Source: Rhizomonospora bruguierae (GTDB lineage: Bacteria > Actinomycetota > Actinomycetes > Mycobacteriales > Micromonosporaceae). Taken from it: a stretch of DNA of 64,000 nt. Both the position numbers and the translations under genes were made by a program. The notes beneath the pieces were generated by a model, which did not search any database, was not told where the DNA came from, and saw nothing but the letters and a program-made list of their open reading frames with translations. The first letter of the stretch is position 1. Each line of letters begins with the position of its first letter. Below are positions 43,924 through 55,242 of this stretch, in pieces. Where the stretch lies: NCBI RefSeq assembly GCF_018397995.1, contig NZ_BBQH01000080.1, positions 1-64,000 of the forward strand, in the 5' to 3' direction.

Positions 43924-45321
43924 GTGACGGAAGAAACTTGGCTCGCCGCACGCCTCATCCCGACCTCGGGCATCAACGGAGCGGAGGAGCAGGAACGCCG
44001 AGCTACATCCGCCCTGCTCGCCGTTATGAGCTCGGTCCGGGAGTTCGGCCGGGCCTTGCTTCAACCTCTCGGTGCGCCCGCGGGCCAGGTCCGCACCTAC
44101 ATCGAGGTGCCGTTCAAGCTCGACGACAAGCAGGCGATCCCGGACGGCCTGATCCGCGTGAGCCGGGGGCAGCGCGAGTGGACGGCGCTCGTGGAGGTGA
44201 AGACCGGCGGCAACGAACTGCAGGCCGAGCAACTCGACCGCTATCTCGACATCGTCCGTGAGCAGGGCTTCGATGCGCTGATCACTATTTCGAACGAGAT
44301 CCCGGCGGTGCCCGGACAGCACCCGACGCGGGTGGACAAGCGAAAGCTCAAGAAGATCGCGCTGTACCACCTGCCATGGACGGAGATCCTCACCGCGGCG
44401 GTGATGCAGAAGGAGTACCGGGGTGTGGCCGACCCGGACCAGGCGTGGATTCTCGGCGAACTGATCCGCTACCTCGAACATCCGAAGTCAGGTGCGCTGG
44501 AGTTCGGCGACATGGGGCGTGCCTGGGTTCCCGTGCGTGAAGCGGTATCGGCGGGCACGATCCGGGCCAACGACCCGACCGTCAACGAGGTCGCCGGGCG
44601 GTTTGACGCGTTACTGCGCTACTCCTGCCTACGCTTGGGGCGCCGGCTCGGCACGGAGGTTGTGCCGGCGCTGACCCGCCGCGACCTGGCCGAGCCAGCG
44701 GCGCGAACCCAGGCGCTGGCCACCCAACTGGCGACCGCTGGCGTGATGACGGGCGGACTCAAGATCGTCGGTGCCGTGGGACCGCTCTACGTGACGGCGG
44801 ATCTGAGGGCGGGGCAGATCATCTGCCACGTCGACGTGGAGGCGCCCCGCGAGGGCCGCCCGACAACCCGGGTCAACTGGCTTCTTCGCCAACTCAGGGC
44901 CGCCCCCGAGACCCTCCGCCTGGAGGCGTTCATCATGCACGGGCGCGGCGCCGGCGCAGCTGACCTGCTACGCAACGTCCGTGAGGACCCCAACTTGCTC
45001 ATCGCGGATCCGCGAAGGGAACTGCGGTCCTTCCGGGTCGCGCAGTCCGTTGTGGCCGGAACCAAGCGGGGGACGGGCCGGGGCAGCTTCATCGACTCGC
45101 TGCTTGATGCGGTCGACGACTTCTACGAGCAGGTCGTCCAGGTTCTCAAGCCGTGGATGCCCGCGCCGCCCCGGCTGCGTGTCCCTGAGGACTTCGTTCC
45201 GGCGCAGCCCGATATGGACCCAGACCTCAGCTCGACCGCCATTTCCTCGCAGGATGGCCCCGAGCCGGCGCCCCGTCCAGCGGCGCACAACGCACCTTCG
45301 CCACCCGCACCGGCAACCTGA
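43924..45321 (+). CDS. PD-(D/E)XK nuclease-like protein, function unknown
   Basis: A 465-residue protein. The N-terminal 160 residues show a PD-(D/E)XK pattern: Glu61 in YIEVPF, Asp74 in IPDGLIRV, Glu91 and Lys93 in ALVEVKTGGNEL, and the helix-associated Gln103 and Tyr107. DALITISNEIP follows as the next strand. The middle and C-terminal parts (WAWILGEL-type helix, HVDVEAPREGRP strand region) match no domain I know; the last 60 residues are Pro/Ala-rich. AAGGAG at 43912-43917 favours GTG 43924 over 43921. It is an orphan gene without restriction, toxin or phage neighbours. Anti-phage or DNA-repair roles are speculation. Confidence 0.65.
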   Translation: MTEETWLAARLIPTSGINGAEEQERRATSALLAVMSSVREFGRALLQPLGAPAGQVRTYIEVPFKLDDKQAIPDGLIRVSRGQREWTALVEVKTGGNELQAEQLDRYLDIVREQGFDALITISNEIPAVPGQHPTRVDKRKLKKIALYHLPWTEILTAAVMQKEYRGVADPDQAWILGELIRYLEHPKSGALEFGDMGRAWVPVREAVSAGTIRANDPTVNEVAGRFDALLRYSCLRLGRRLGTEVVPALTRRDLAEPAARTQALATQLATAGVMTGGLKIVGAVGPLYVTADLRAGQIICHVDVEAPREGRPTTRVNWLLRQLRAAPETLRLEAFIMHGRGAGAADLLRNVREDPNLLIADPRRELRSFRVAQSVVAGTKRGTGRGSFIDSLLDAVDDFYEQVVQVLKPWMPAPPRLRVPEDFVPAQPDMDPDLSSTAISSQDGPEPAPRPAAHNAPSPPAPAT

Positions 45322-45345
45322 CCCACTGACGCTTGTTCATCGCGG

Positions 45346-45375
45346 CCGGGAACCGGGTCGATGATCCGGTCCCGG
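45346..45375 (+). terminator. Hairpin terminator downstream of the PD-(D/E)XK gene
   Basis: CCGGGAACCGG (45346-45356) pairs with CCGGTCCCGG (45366-45375) with one bulged A and a 9-nt loop, 24 nt after the stop codon. Confidence 0.6.
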
Positions 45376-45502
45376 TGCGGTGCGCTCACACACGGGGGCC
45401 GGGGCACATTCGTCATCCGCTCCTGCCGAGAAGACTGCGGCGAGGAATCGCTGGCAACGGGATCGGTCGGGGCAGTGACTCCGGCCCATCTGCCCGCCGG
45501 CG

Positions 45503-45925
45503 CTAGTTGTTCGGTTCGTCGGCGCTGATGTCGGCGAGCACCGCGTCGGTGTCGTCCTCGATGACCAGCGACAGGTCGCCGATGGACACGATGCCGATGA
45601 GGCGGCCGTTGTCGATGACCGGCAGCCGGCGCACCGAGTATTCGCGCATCAGGTCCGTCGCGGTGGTGACGTCCTCGTCGGCGGCGACGCCGACGACGCC
45701 GCGGGTGACGATCTGGTCGAGGGTGGCGGACTCCGGGTGCAGGTCCTCGGCGATGCCGCGGACCGTGATGTCGCGGTCGGTCACGATCCCGAGCACCTGG
45801 TCGTCCATGGTGACGATGACGTCACCGACGCCGGCGTCGCGCATCTGCTGGGCCGCGGCCACCAGGGTGTCGCTGGCGTCCATGGTCAGCGGCTCGGCCG
45901 TCATCACCTCGCGCACGGTGGGCAT
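45503..45925 (-). CDS. CBS-domain pair protein
   Basis: A 140-residue protein made of two CBS motifs: VREVMTAEPLTMDASDTLV...VIVTMDDQVLGIVTDRDITVRG, and VGVAADEDVTTATDLM...RRLPVIDNGRLIGIVSIGDL. Stand-alone CBS pairs bind adenosyl ligands such as AMP, ATP or NAD and regulate partners; related actinobacterial genes belong to stress regulons. The ATG at 45923-45925 has GAGGAG upstream. Confidence 0.85.
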   Translation of the reverse strand: MPTVREVMTAEPLTMDASDTLVAAAQQMRDAGVGDVIVTMDDQVLGIVTDRDITVRGIAEDLHPESATLDQIVTRGVVGVAADEDVTTATDLMREYSVRRLPVIDNGRLIGIVSIGDLSLVIEDDTDAVLADISADEPNN

Positions 45926-46305
45926 GGCTGGCTCCTCATGGGTTGGGTTGGGCATGTCATACCCAGGCCCACCAGCGGAAAACAGCCGGCCATGCGCACC
46001 GGAAACCTCGGCCGTCAGGCGCGCGGTATGCCGACGCGGATGCGGGGCCGCGGGGGTGGAGAACGAGAAGCGGTACGAGTCCGCGGGCACCGTGGCGGGT
46101 ACGCGTAGCAAGCGGCGCTGGCGGGCACTTCTTCGGTCGTCTGCGCCGTACCGTACCGACCAAAGAAATCGGCCAATATGTCCAGCTCAGTTGCCGTTCC
46201 CATGGGAGGCGTCGGCTCCGCCCGGGGCGCCGGCGAACCCTGGCGCCCCGCACGGCGCCGCCGCGGTGCCCCGGCCCGCGCGCCAGCACGCGTCCCGGGG
46301 GTCCG
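45926..46305. other. 380-bp divergent gap between the CBS and glycosyltransferase genes
   Basis: No gene is recognised. It must hold the promoters of both divergent genes. An AT-richer patch with AAAGAAATCGGCC around 46160-46180 is the most promoter-like part. No palindrome of note was found. Confidence 0.4.
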
Positions 46306-48381
46306 ATGAAGATCCTGTTTCTGATCGGCGACGCGTTCGGCATCGGCGGGACCATCCGCACCACGTTCAACCTGGCGCGGGCGCTGGCCGCGCGGCACGA
46401 GGTCGAGATCGTCTCGATGTTCCGGCGGCGGGACGTGCCGCACCTGGCGCTGGACCCGGCGGTGCGGCTGATGTCGCTGGTGGAGGTGCGGGAGAACCAT
46501 CCCGACTTCGCCCGGGACGATCCGCGGCGGGGCCGCCCGCCGCGGGTGTTCCCGCCGGGCGAGTTCCGGCGGCGGGACTACGACCTGCTGGTGGAGCGGC
46601 GGGCGGAGGCGTACCTGCGGGGCAGCGACGCGGATGTGGTGATCGCGACCCGGGCGGGGCTGATCGCGTTCGTGGCGCGCTTCGCGCCGGACCGGATGAT
46701 CCGGATCGGGCAGGAGCACCTGACCCGGGCGATCAACCCGCCGTCGCTGCGGCTGGCGATGGCGCGGCACTACCAGCGGCTGGACGCGTTCGTGACGGTG
46801 TCGGCGGCGGACGCCGAGGACTACCGGCGGCATTTGCGGCTGCGCCGCACCCGGCTGCTGTTCATCCCGAACTCGGTTCCCGCGCCGCCGCTGGCGCCGT
46901 CCGACGGGCGCCAGGAGCTGATCGTGGCCGCCGGGCGGCTGGTCCGCAGCAAGCGGTACGACGTGCTGATCCGCGCGTTCGCGAAGGTGGTGGCGGAGCG
47001 GCCGCGGTGGCGGCTGCGGCTGTACGGCGCGGGCGAGCAGAGCGCCGACCTGCGGGCGCTGGTCCAGGAGTTGGGGCTGTACAACTCCGTCCTGCTGATG
47101 GGGCCGCACCAGGCGATGGAGTCGGAGTGGGCGAAGGGGTCGATCGCGGCGGTGACCTCGGACAAGGAGCCGTTCGGGATGACCCTGGTGGAGGCGATGC
47201 GCTGCGGCACGCCGGTGGTCAGCACCGACGCGCCGCACGGGCCGGCCGAGATCCTGTCGGACGGGGTGGACGGCCGGCTGGTGCCGCCGGAGGACGTGGA
47301 CGCGGTCGCCGGCGCGCTGCTGGAGCTGATCAACGACCCGGCGGGGCGGTCCCGGATGGCGGCGGCGGCGCTGCGCACCGGCGAGCGGTACGACCCGGCG
47401 GCGGTCGCGGACCGGTATGAACGCCTGTTCGGCGAGTTGGCCGAGGCGAAGGGTGCGCGCGCCCGCACCGGCGCGGGCCGGATGGCGCTCGCGGTGGCGC
47501 CGATGCTCGGCGTGTTCGCGACCCTGCGCGGCACGGCGGGGGCGCTGCGCCGGCGCGAACCGGGGGCGCGGGTGGGCTTCGCCCGGCGCCCTGACGAGCG
47601 GATGGTGTTCGGGCCGGCACCGCAGGGCGGCCTGCTCACCGCGGACTGCGCGATGTCCGCCACCGACACGGTCGTGCTGCGCCTGCCCGCGGGGGTCACC
47701 GGGCGGATCGTCTGCGTCGACGGCGCTGTCGAGCACGCGGTGGACGCCGCGCCCGAGACCCCGCTCACGCTTCCCGACGGCACCTGGCTGGTCTTCCACG
47801 ACGGGTCCGGTCACAAACCGGGGGGCGGCGGGGGGCGGGAGCCGGTGCTGGCCGGCGTCCGGGACACGCGCCCGCTGTTGGACCAGCCGGGCGACCGGGT
47901 GGCGGTCGCGCTCCCCCACCGGCGCAAGGACGCGCAACTCGCCATCCGGGTCTGGCGGCGGGCCCGGCACGCCGAGGTGGGCGACGTGCAGGTGTCGGAC
48001 GGCTCGGTCACCGTGACCGGCCGGCTGATCGGCACCGATCTGGGCGGCGCGCCCGCGGTGGTGCTGCGCGCCCGGGAGGAGCCGGCGGTCACCCGGCGGG
48101 TACCGGCGCGGGCCACCGGCGGTGCGGGGTTCACCGCCGAGATCCGGTATGGGCCGCTGGTCGAGCGCCGGTGGGTCGCACACGACGCCTGGGACGCGTT
48201 CCTCGCCACCCCGGCGGGCGAGGTCCGCCTGGCCCGGCTGCTCGACGACGTCTTCGACAAGAAGGCCGCCTACGCGTATCCGGCGACGCCGGTCGGGGCG
48301 GCGCGGGTCCGGCCGTACTACACGGACGGCAACGGGTTCAGCCTGCTGGTGTCGGGTCCGGTGCCGGGTCCGTCGGGGTGA
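46306..48381 (+). CDS. Family 4 glycosyltransferase with unassigned C-terminal region
   Basis: A 691-residue protein. Residues 1 to about 390 form a GT-B, GT4-type glycosyltransferase: KILFLIGDAFGIGGTIRT, VVIATRAGLIAFVARF, AAGRLVRSKRYDVLIRAF and the E-x7-E region EPFGMTLVEAMRCGTPVV for NDP-sugar binding. The last 250-300 residues (VVLRLPAGVTGRIVCVDGAV, LLDQPGDRVAVALPHRRKD, EVGDVQVSDGSVTVTGRL) are beta-rich and unassigned. GT4 enzymes act in polysaccharide, teichoic-acid-like or glycolipid synthesis. GGGGG precedes the ATG. Confidence 0.82.
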   Translation: MKILFLIGDAFGIGGTIRTTFNLARALAARHEVEIVSMFRRRDVPHLALDPAVRLMSLVEVRENHPDFARDDPRRGRPPRVFPPGEFRRRDYDLLVERRAEAYLRGSDADVVIATRAGLIAFVARFAPDRMIRIGQEHLTRAINPPSLRLAMARHYQRLDAFVTVSAADAEDYRRHLRLRRTRLLFIPNSVPAPPLAPSDGRQELIVAAGRLVRSKRYDVLIRAFAKVVAERPRWRLRLYGAGEQSADLRALVQELGLYNSVLLMGPHQAMESEWAKGSIAAVTSDKEPFGMTLVEAMRCGTPVVSTDAPHGPAEILSDGVDGRLVPPEDVDAVAGALLELINDPAGRSRMAAAALRTGERYDPAAVADRYERLFGELAEAKGARARTGAGRMALAVAPMLGVFATLRGTAGALRRREPGARVGFARRPDERMVFGPAPQGGLLTADCAMSATDTVVLRLPAGVTGRIVCVDGAVEHAVDAAPETPLTLPDGTWLVFHDGSGHKPGGGGGREPVLAGVRDTRPLLDQPGDRVAVALPHRRKDAQLAIRVWRRARHAEVGDVQVSDGSVTVTGRLIGTDLGGAPAVVLRAREEPAVTRRVPARATGGAGFTAEIRYGPLVERRWVAHDAWDAFLATPAGEVRLARLLDDVFDKKAAYAYPATPVGAARVRPYYTDGNGFSLLVSGPVPGPSG

Positions 48382-48721
48382 GGAATTCCAGCCGGTTGCC
48401 GTGCAGGTCCTCGCTGTGGAACCGGCGCATGCCGGGCAGTTCGTCGTTGTTCCAGGTCACCGGGTAGCCGGCGGCGGTCAGCCGGGCGGCCAGGCCGTCC
48501 AGGTCCGGCCAGAGCAGGCCCGGGTGCGCCTTGCGGGCCGGGCGGAAGGCGTCCTCCACGCCGAGGTGCAGTTCGATGCCGTGCCCGGTGAACCAGGCGC
48601 CGCCGCGGGCGGCGAGGGCGGGGGGCTTGGGCTTCTCGGTGAGGCCGAGCACGCCGACGTAGAACTCGCGCAGCGCGGGCTCGCTCCCGCGCGGGCAGGC
48701 GATCTGCACATGGTGGATCAT
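48338..48721 (-). CDS. VOC-family protein
   Basis: A 127-residue VOC protein ([24 protein letters not shown] at the start, [32 protein letters not shown] at the end). His/Glu metal-ligand positions are visible (HHVQI, IELHLG, RLEFL). Its 3' end overlaps the glycosyltransferase 3' end by 44 bp in antiparallel sense. Substrate unknown. Confidence 0.78.
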   Translation of the reverse strand: MIHHVQIACPRGSEPALREFYVGVLGLTEKPKPPALAARGGAWFTGHGIELHLGVEDAFRPARKAHPGLLWPDLDGLAARLTAAGYPVTWNNDELPGMRRFHSEDLHGNRLEFLTPTDPAPDPTPAG

Positions 48722-48740
48722 GCCCTCAGCGTTCCAGGGC

Positions 48741-48798
48741 TTGCGCGGAATAGCAAGACGGACGTACGGTTTAGTACCGGTAAGCCTCGCCTTACCGG
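48741..48798 (+). promoter_or_regulatory. acnA promoter with AcnR-like word and leader inverted repeat
   Basis: TTGCGC (48741-48746) and TACGGT (48765-48770) with an 18-bp spacer form a promoter. The word ACGTACGG (48762-48769), shared with the acnR promoter region, overlaps the -10. The perfect inverted repeat CCGGTAAG-N6-CTTACCGG (48777-48798) begins near the predicted transcription start. It matches 14 of 19 positions of the IdeR/DtxR iron box when aligned on GGTAAGCCT. It may be an operator or a 5' mRNA hairpin. Confidence 0.5.
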
Positions 48799-48860
48799 GC
48801 CATCGATACGGTGCGTGCGCGAAACTGCATGACACGGACAGGACTGCGAAGGAGCACGAC

Positions 48861-51683
<2,823 letters not shown>

Positions 51684-52454
51684 CTACCGGCCCCGCAGCA
51701 CCTGCGCGGTCGCCGCGTCGGCCGGGAAGAACGACTCGATGAGCAGCTCCGAGACGGTCACGTCGAGCGGCGTGCCGAAGGTGGCGAGGGTGCTCACGAA
51801 GGCGAGTTCCCGGCCGTCGTGCCCGATCCGCAACGGCACCGCGAACTGGCCCGGGCCCGGCGTCTCCACGTCGGGTTCGGGCCGGTCGCACGGGTAGGCC
51901 CGCAGCTCGTCGTACAGCCGCGCCAGGTCGCCGTCCCCGGTCGCGGCGACCTGGCGGGCGAGGCCGCGCAGCAGGTGCGCCCGCCACTCGCCCAGGTTCG
52001 CGATCCGCGGCGCCATCCCCTCCGGGTGCAGCGTCAGCCGCAACGCGTTCACCGGCGGCTCCAGCAGGTGCGGCTTCGCGCCCGCCAGGAACATCTCACA
52101 GGCCGCGTTGCTGTCGACGATGTTCCACAGCCGGTCCACCACCAGCGCCGGGTACGGCTCGTGGCCGGCCAGCACCTGCCGCATCGCCGCCGTCACGGCC
52201 GCCATGGGCGGGGCGTCCAGCGCCGACTCCGGGAACGCCGGCGCGTAGCCGGACGCCACGAGCAGCACGTTGCGCTCCCGCAGCGGCACGTCCAGCCGTT
52301 CCGCCAGGTGCAGCAGCATCTCCCGGCTCGGGGTCGCCCGCCCGGTCTCCAGAAAGCTCAGGTGCCGCGTCGAGACCCCCGCCCGGTTCGCCAGTTGCAG
52401 CTGGGTCAACCGCCGGCGCACCCGCCAGTCCCGCAGCATCTCCCCCACCGGCAT
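51684..52454 (-). CDS. XRE-family regulator with MmyB-like ligand-binding domain
   Basis: A 256-residue regulator. N-terminal HTH: MLRDWRVRRRLTQLQLANRAG, then VSTRHLSFLETGRATPSREM. C-terminal MmyB-like domain: YPALVVDRLWNIVDSNAACEMF, NALRLTLHPEGMAPRIANL, LRAYPCDRPEPD. Such proteins bind DNA and a fatty-acid-like ligand. ATG 52454 is chosen over a GTG at 52475 because TACCGT (52461-52466) lies exactly 6 nt upstream, the leaderless pattern. Divergent from the SnoaL-like gene at 52531, which it may regulate. Confidence 0.85.
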   Translation of the reverse strand: MPVGEMLRDWRVRRRLTQLQLANRAGVSTRHLSFLETGRATPSREMLLHLAERLDVPLRERNVLLVASGYAPAFPESALDAPPMAAVTAAMRQVLAGHEPYPALVVDRLWNIVDSNAACEMFLAGAKPHLLEPPVNALRLTLHPEGMAPRIANLGEWRAHLLRGLARQVAATGDGDLARLYDELRAYPCDRPEPDVETPGPGQFAVPLRIGHDGRELAFVSTLATFGTPLDVTVSELLIESFFPADAATAQVLRGR

Positions 52455-52530
52455 GGGCCCACGGTACCCGCGCACCCGTTACCCGCCAGGTAATCGACGG
52501 CATGACCGGTCCGCCGGCACGCTGGGCCGC

Positions 52531-52893
52531 ATGAACGCCAACGAGATCGTCGACCGCTACCTCGACGCCTGGAACGAGACCGACCCCGACAAGCGCGCCG
52601 CGGCCGTGGCCCGGACCTGGACCGCGGACGCCACCTACACCGACCCGCTGGCGGCGGTGGCCGGCCACGACGGCATCGCCGCCGTGATCGCCGGCGCCCG
52701 GGAGATGTTCCCCGGCCTCCGGTTCACCCTCGCCGGGCCGGTGGACGCCCACCACGACGTGGTCCGCTTCACCTGGCACCTGGCGCCGGAGGGCGGCACC
52801 GAACCGGTCGCCGTCGGCTTCGACGTCGCGGTCCTGGCCGAGGACGGGCGCATCCGCGCGGTCCACGGCTTCCTCGACAAGGTCCCCGCCTGA
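52531..52893 (+). CDS. SnoaL-like / NTF2-fold protein
   Basis: A 120-residue protein with the NTF2-like cone pattern: EIVDRYLDAWNETDPDKRAAAV helix, WTADATYTDPLAAVAGHDGIAAVI and strands FTLAGPVDAHHDVVRFTWHL, VAVLAEDGRIRAVHGFLD. Members include polyketide cyclases, isomerases and binding proteins; here no specific role. It is divergent from the XRE/MmyB-type gene, a common pairing in which the regulator controls a small enzyme. Confidence 0.78.
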   Translation: MNANEIVDRYLDAWNETDPDKRAAAVARTWTADATYTDPLAAVAGHDGIAAVIAGAREMFPGLRFTLAGPVDAHHDVVRFTWHLAPEGGTEPVAVGFDVAVLAEDGRIRAVHGFLDKVPA

Positions 52894-52917
52894 CGCCAGC
52901 CGTGCGAGGGTGGGGAC

Positions 52918-53163
52918 ATGGATGAGAAGCCGGTCCTGCACCGCATCACGGAACTGGTCGAGGAGGAGCACCGCCTGCGGGCCCAGGTCCAGGCCGGGGC
53001 GCTGTCGGCGGCCGAGGAGCAGCAGCGCCTGCGGGAGGTGGAGGAGTCGCTGGACCAGTGCTGGGACCTGCTGCGCCAGCGCCGGGCGGCGCGCGACGCC
53101 GGGGCGGACGAGGGCAACGCCCACGTCCGGGACCGCGAGCAGGTCGAGCGGTACCTCCAGTAG
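52918..53163 (+). CDS. DUF2630 family protein
   Basis: An 81-residue, highly charged, helical protein: LHRITELVEEEHRLRAQVQ, then EEQQRLREVEESLDQCWDLLRQRRA. It matches the small DUF2630 family of actinobacteria and may form a coiled-coil dimer. Function unknown. It follows the SnoaL-like gene by 24 bp. Confidence 0.8.
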   Translation: MDEKPVLHRITELVEEEHRLRAQVQAGALSAAEEQQRLREVEESLDQCWDLLRQRRAARDAGADEGNAHVRDREQVERYLQ

Positions 53164-53247
53164 CCCTCCCCGGGCGGGGATCGGGGCGGGGGTAGCGGGG
53201 CGAGGGCGCCGGGCGGCGTGCCCGGCGCCGGCCCCCCGTCCCGGCGC

Positions 53248-54213
53248 TCACCGGAGGCCCGCCTCCTCCCGCAACAGGGCGGTGAGGGCGTCCCGGTTCG
53301 CCCACGGCGCCCCGGGTGGCAGCCCGTGTGCGGTGAACCAGGTGCTCACGTTGCGCACGTCCCGGGCGAGGAAGTCCGCGCCCTGGGGGTTGGCGACCAC
53401 GTCCACGATCTGCGGCAGGTCGATGAGCACGAGCCGGCCACGGTGCACCAGCAGGTTGTACGCGGACAGGTCGCCGTGGGCGAGCCCCGAGCGGGCCAGC
53501 ACCACCATCGCGTCGACCAGTTGCGTCCACAGGTCGGCCAGGTCGGCCGGGTCGGGGCGCAGTTGCGCCAGGCGCGGTGCGCCCTGGCCGGTCTCCGGGT
53601 CGCCGATGAACTCCAGCATCACTTCCGTCCCGCTGAGCTGAACCGGGTACGGCACGGTGATGGGGGCGGGAGCGTCGATGCCGGCCTGCGCGGTGGCGGC
53701 GGCGTGTTCCGCGTTGATCTGGAAGAGCCGGGCCAGCGCGCCGAACTCGGCCGCCGCCCACTGCCCGGCGATGACCTGCCGGCCGAACGCGGTGCGCCCG
53801 GCCATCGCCCGGTTCTCGCGGGAGCGGCGCATCCGGCGCCCCTCCAGGTAGCCGGCGTCGCGGTGGAACAGGCGGTGCTCGCCGTCCCGGTAGCGCTTGG
53901 CCGCGAGCAGGCACTCCCGGTCCGTGCCGGGCACGGCGCGCCGGACCAGGTGTACGTCCGCCTCCTTGCCGGTCTTGAGCACGCCCAGTTCGGTGTCGAC
54001 GGCGGCCAGGTCGGTGACCAGCCAGTCGGGGTGCGGTTCGGGGCCGTGCACGGCACCGTCCCAGGTGGACCACCGGTCCCCCTCGGGGGGCGGGTCGGTG
54101 TCGGCGTTGGTGTCGAAGGCGGCGGCGCGGGGGCCGCGCTTGGCCTGGTACGGCGCGTCTTCGAAGCTCAGGTCGTCGGTGTCGGGGCCGCGGCGGCGGC
54201 GGGCGGATGGCAC
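53248..54213 (-). CDS. RIO-type serine/threonine kinase
   Basis: A 321-residue RIO kinase: the flexible nucleotide loop GVLKTGKEADVHLV, the catalytic Lys in LLAAKRY, the catalytic loop LAHGDLSAYNLLVH (H-G-D-L-S-x-Y-N) and the metal-binding Asp in LVLIDLPQIVD. In bacteria RIO-like kinases are poorly understood; an atypical kinase or ATPase role in ribosome-related or metabolic control is possible. The N-terminal 60 residues are charged and disordered. GTG 54213 follows GGGAG. Confidence 0.85.
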   Translation of the reverse strand: MPSARRRRGPDTDDLSFEDAPYQAKRGPRAAAFDTNADTDPPPEGDRWSTWDGAVHGPEPHPDWLVTDLAAVDTELGVLKTGKEADVHLVRRAVPGTDRECLLAAKRYRDGEHRLFHRDAGYLEGRRMRRSRENRAMAGRTAFGRQVIAGQWAAAEFGALARLFQINAEHAAATAQAGIDAPAPITVPYPVQLSGTEVMLEFIGDPETGQGAPRLAQLRPDPADLADLWTQLVDAMVVLARSGLAHGDLSAYNLLVHRGRLVLIDLPQIVDVVANPQGADFLARDVRNVSTWFTAHGLPPGAPWANRDALTALLREEAGLR

Positions 54214-54376
54214 GGTGGGAACTCCCGGGTCGAAAGGAAGGAGGACAGGCGGAAGCGCCGGACAATCACGGCCATGTCTCCTCCTTCCTTCCGTCGGGCA
54301 CGCGGCCCGAGCCATCACGTCGCGGGGACTGTCCCACCCCGGCCCGGGCGGGCGCAACGCATTTACGCCGAGGGGT

Positions 54377-55144
54377 TCAGGTGCGCCAGCGATCCGGGGG
54401 CGGCGCGGCGCGCTGCGGCACCCGGGACCGTGGATGCTGCTGGGGCGGATGCTGCTGGGGCGGTGGAGGCTGGGGCCGGCGCGGGGGCGGGGCGGTGGAC
54501 TCGGCATCCAGCACGGCGGCGACGGCCTCGATCAGGCCGTCGGCGGTGCGGGTGGGGGCGTACCGGTTCTCCAGCCAGGGGCGGCCGCGGTGCAGCCACA
54601 CGCTGGGCAGCCCCATCGCGGCGGCGCCGCCGATGTCGGCCTCCGGGCTGTCCCCCACCACCCAGGCGCCCAGCAGGCGCATCCGCACCTTCTGCGCCGC
54701 CATCGCGAAGATCCGCGGGTTCGGCTTGCTGACGCCGGCCTCCTCCGAGATCACCCAGTCCGCCACGTACCGGTCCAGGCCGGTGCGGCGGATCTTCGCG
54801 TCCTGCTGCCGCACGGCGCCGTTGGTCACCAGCACCGGAATCCAGCCGGCGTCGTCGGCGATCCGCAGCGCGCACGCGACCAGCGGGTCCAGCCGGGTGT
54901 TGGCGACCACGCCCTCGTGCAGCGCGTCCACGATGTCGATCGACGGGACCCGCAGCCGGTACCGGTCGCGCAGCGCGTCGGCCACGTCCCACCGGTCGGT
55001 GAGCCCGTCCGCGTCGACCGAGAGCAGCCAGTCGAGATCCTCGGGCGGTGCACCGATGCCGGCCAGGAAGTCCCGCGCCCAGGCCCGGAATGCCCCGGCA
55101 CGGTCCAGCACCGTGTTGTCGAGATCGAGGAGCAACAGGGGCAC
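54377..55144 (-). CDS. HAD-family hydrolase
   Basis: A 255-residue HAD phosphatase. Motif I LLLLDLDNTVLD, motif II VLVTNGAVRQQD, motif III Lys in GVSKPNPRIF, motif IV VVGDSPEADIGG. The cap is helical, as in class IA (beta-PGM-like). The Gln/Pro-rich C-terminus (PPPPQQHPPQQHP) derives from a duplicated 15-bp unit (GGATGCTGCTGGGGC on the plus strand, 54432-54461). GTG 55144 has TAGGGT exactly 6 nt upstream on its strand, a leaderless promoter. Confidence 0.85.
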   Translation of the reverse strand: MPLLLLDLDNTVLDRAGAFRAWARDFLAGIGAPPEDLDWLLSVDADGLTDRWDVADALRDRYRLRVPSIDIVDALHEGVVANTRLDPLVACALRIADDAGWIPVLVTNGAVRQQDAKIRRTGLDRYVADWVISEEAGVSKPNPRIFAMAAQKVRMRLLGAWVVGDSPEADIGGAAAMGLPSVWLHRGRPWLENRYAPTRTADGLIEAVAAVLDAESTAPPPRRPQPPPPQQHPPQQHPRSRVPQRAAPPPDRWRT

Positions 55145-55242
55145 GCCGGCACCCTACGTGACATCGACCGCCCAACAACAGTCCCTGCGGCATCCGCGAA
55201 ACGCTGTCTGACCAGTCAGTAATCTCCGCGGCCCGGAACGGC

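Noticed and set aside
45322-45502. Possible tRNA in the gap after the PD-(D/E)XK gene
   Set aside because: The only stable fold is the terminator hairpin; no TTC-loop or acceptor/anticodon arms could be built.
46015-48183. 722-codon minus-strand open frame opposite the glycosyltransferase
   Set aside because: Arg/Pro/His-rich shadow of the GT4 gene, no recognisable domain.
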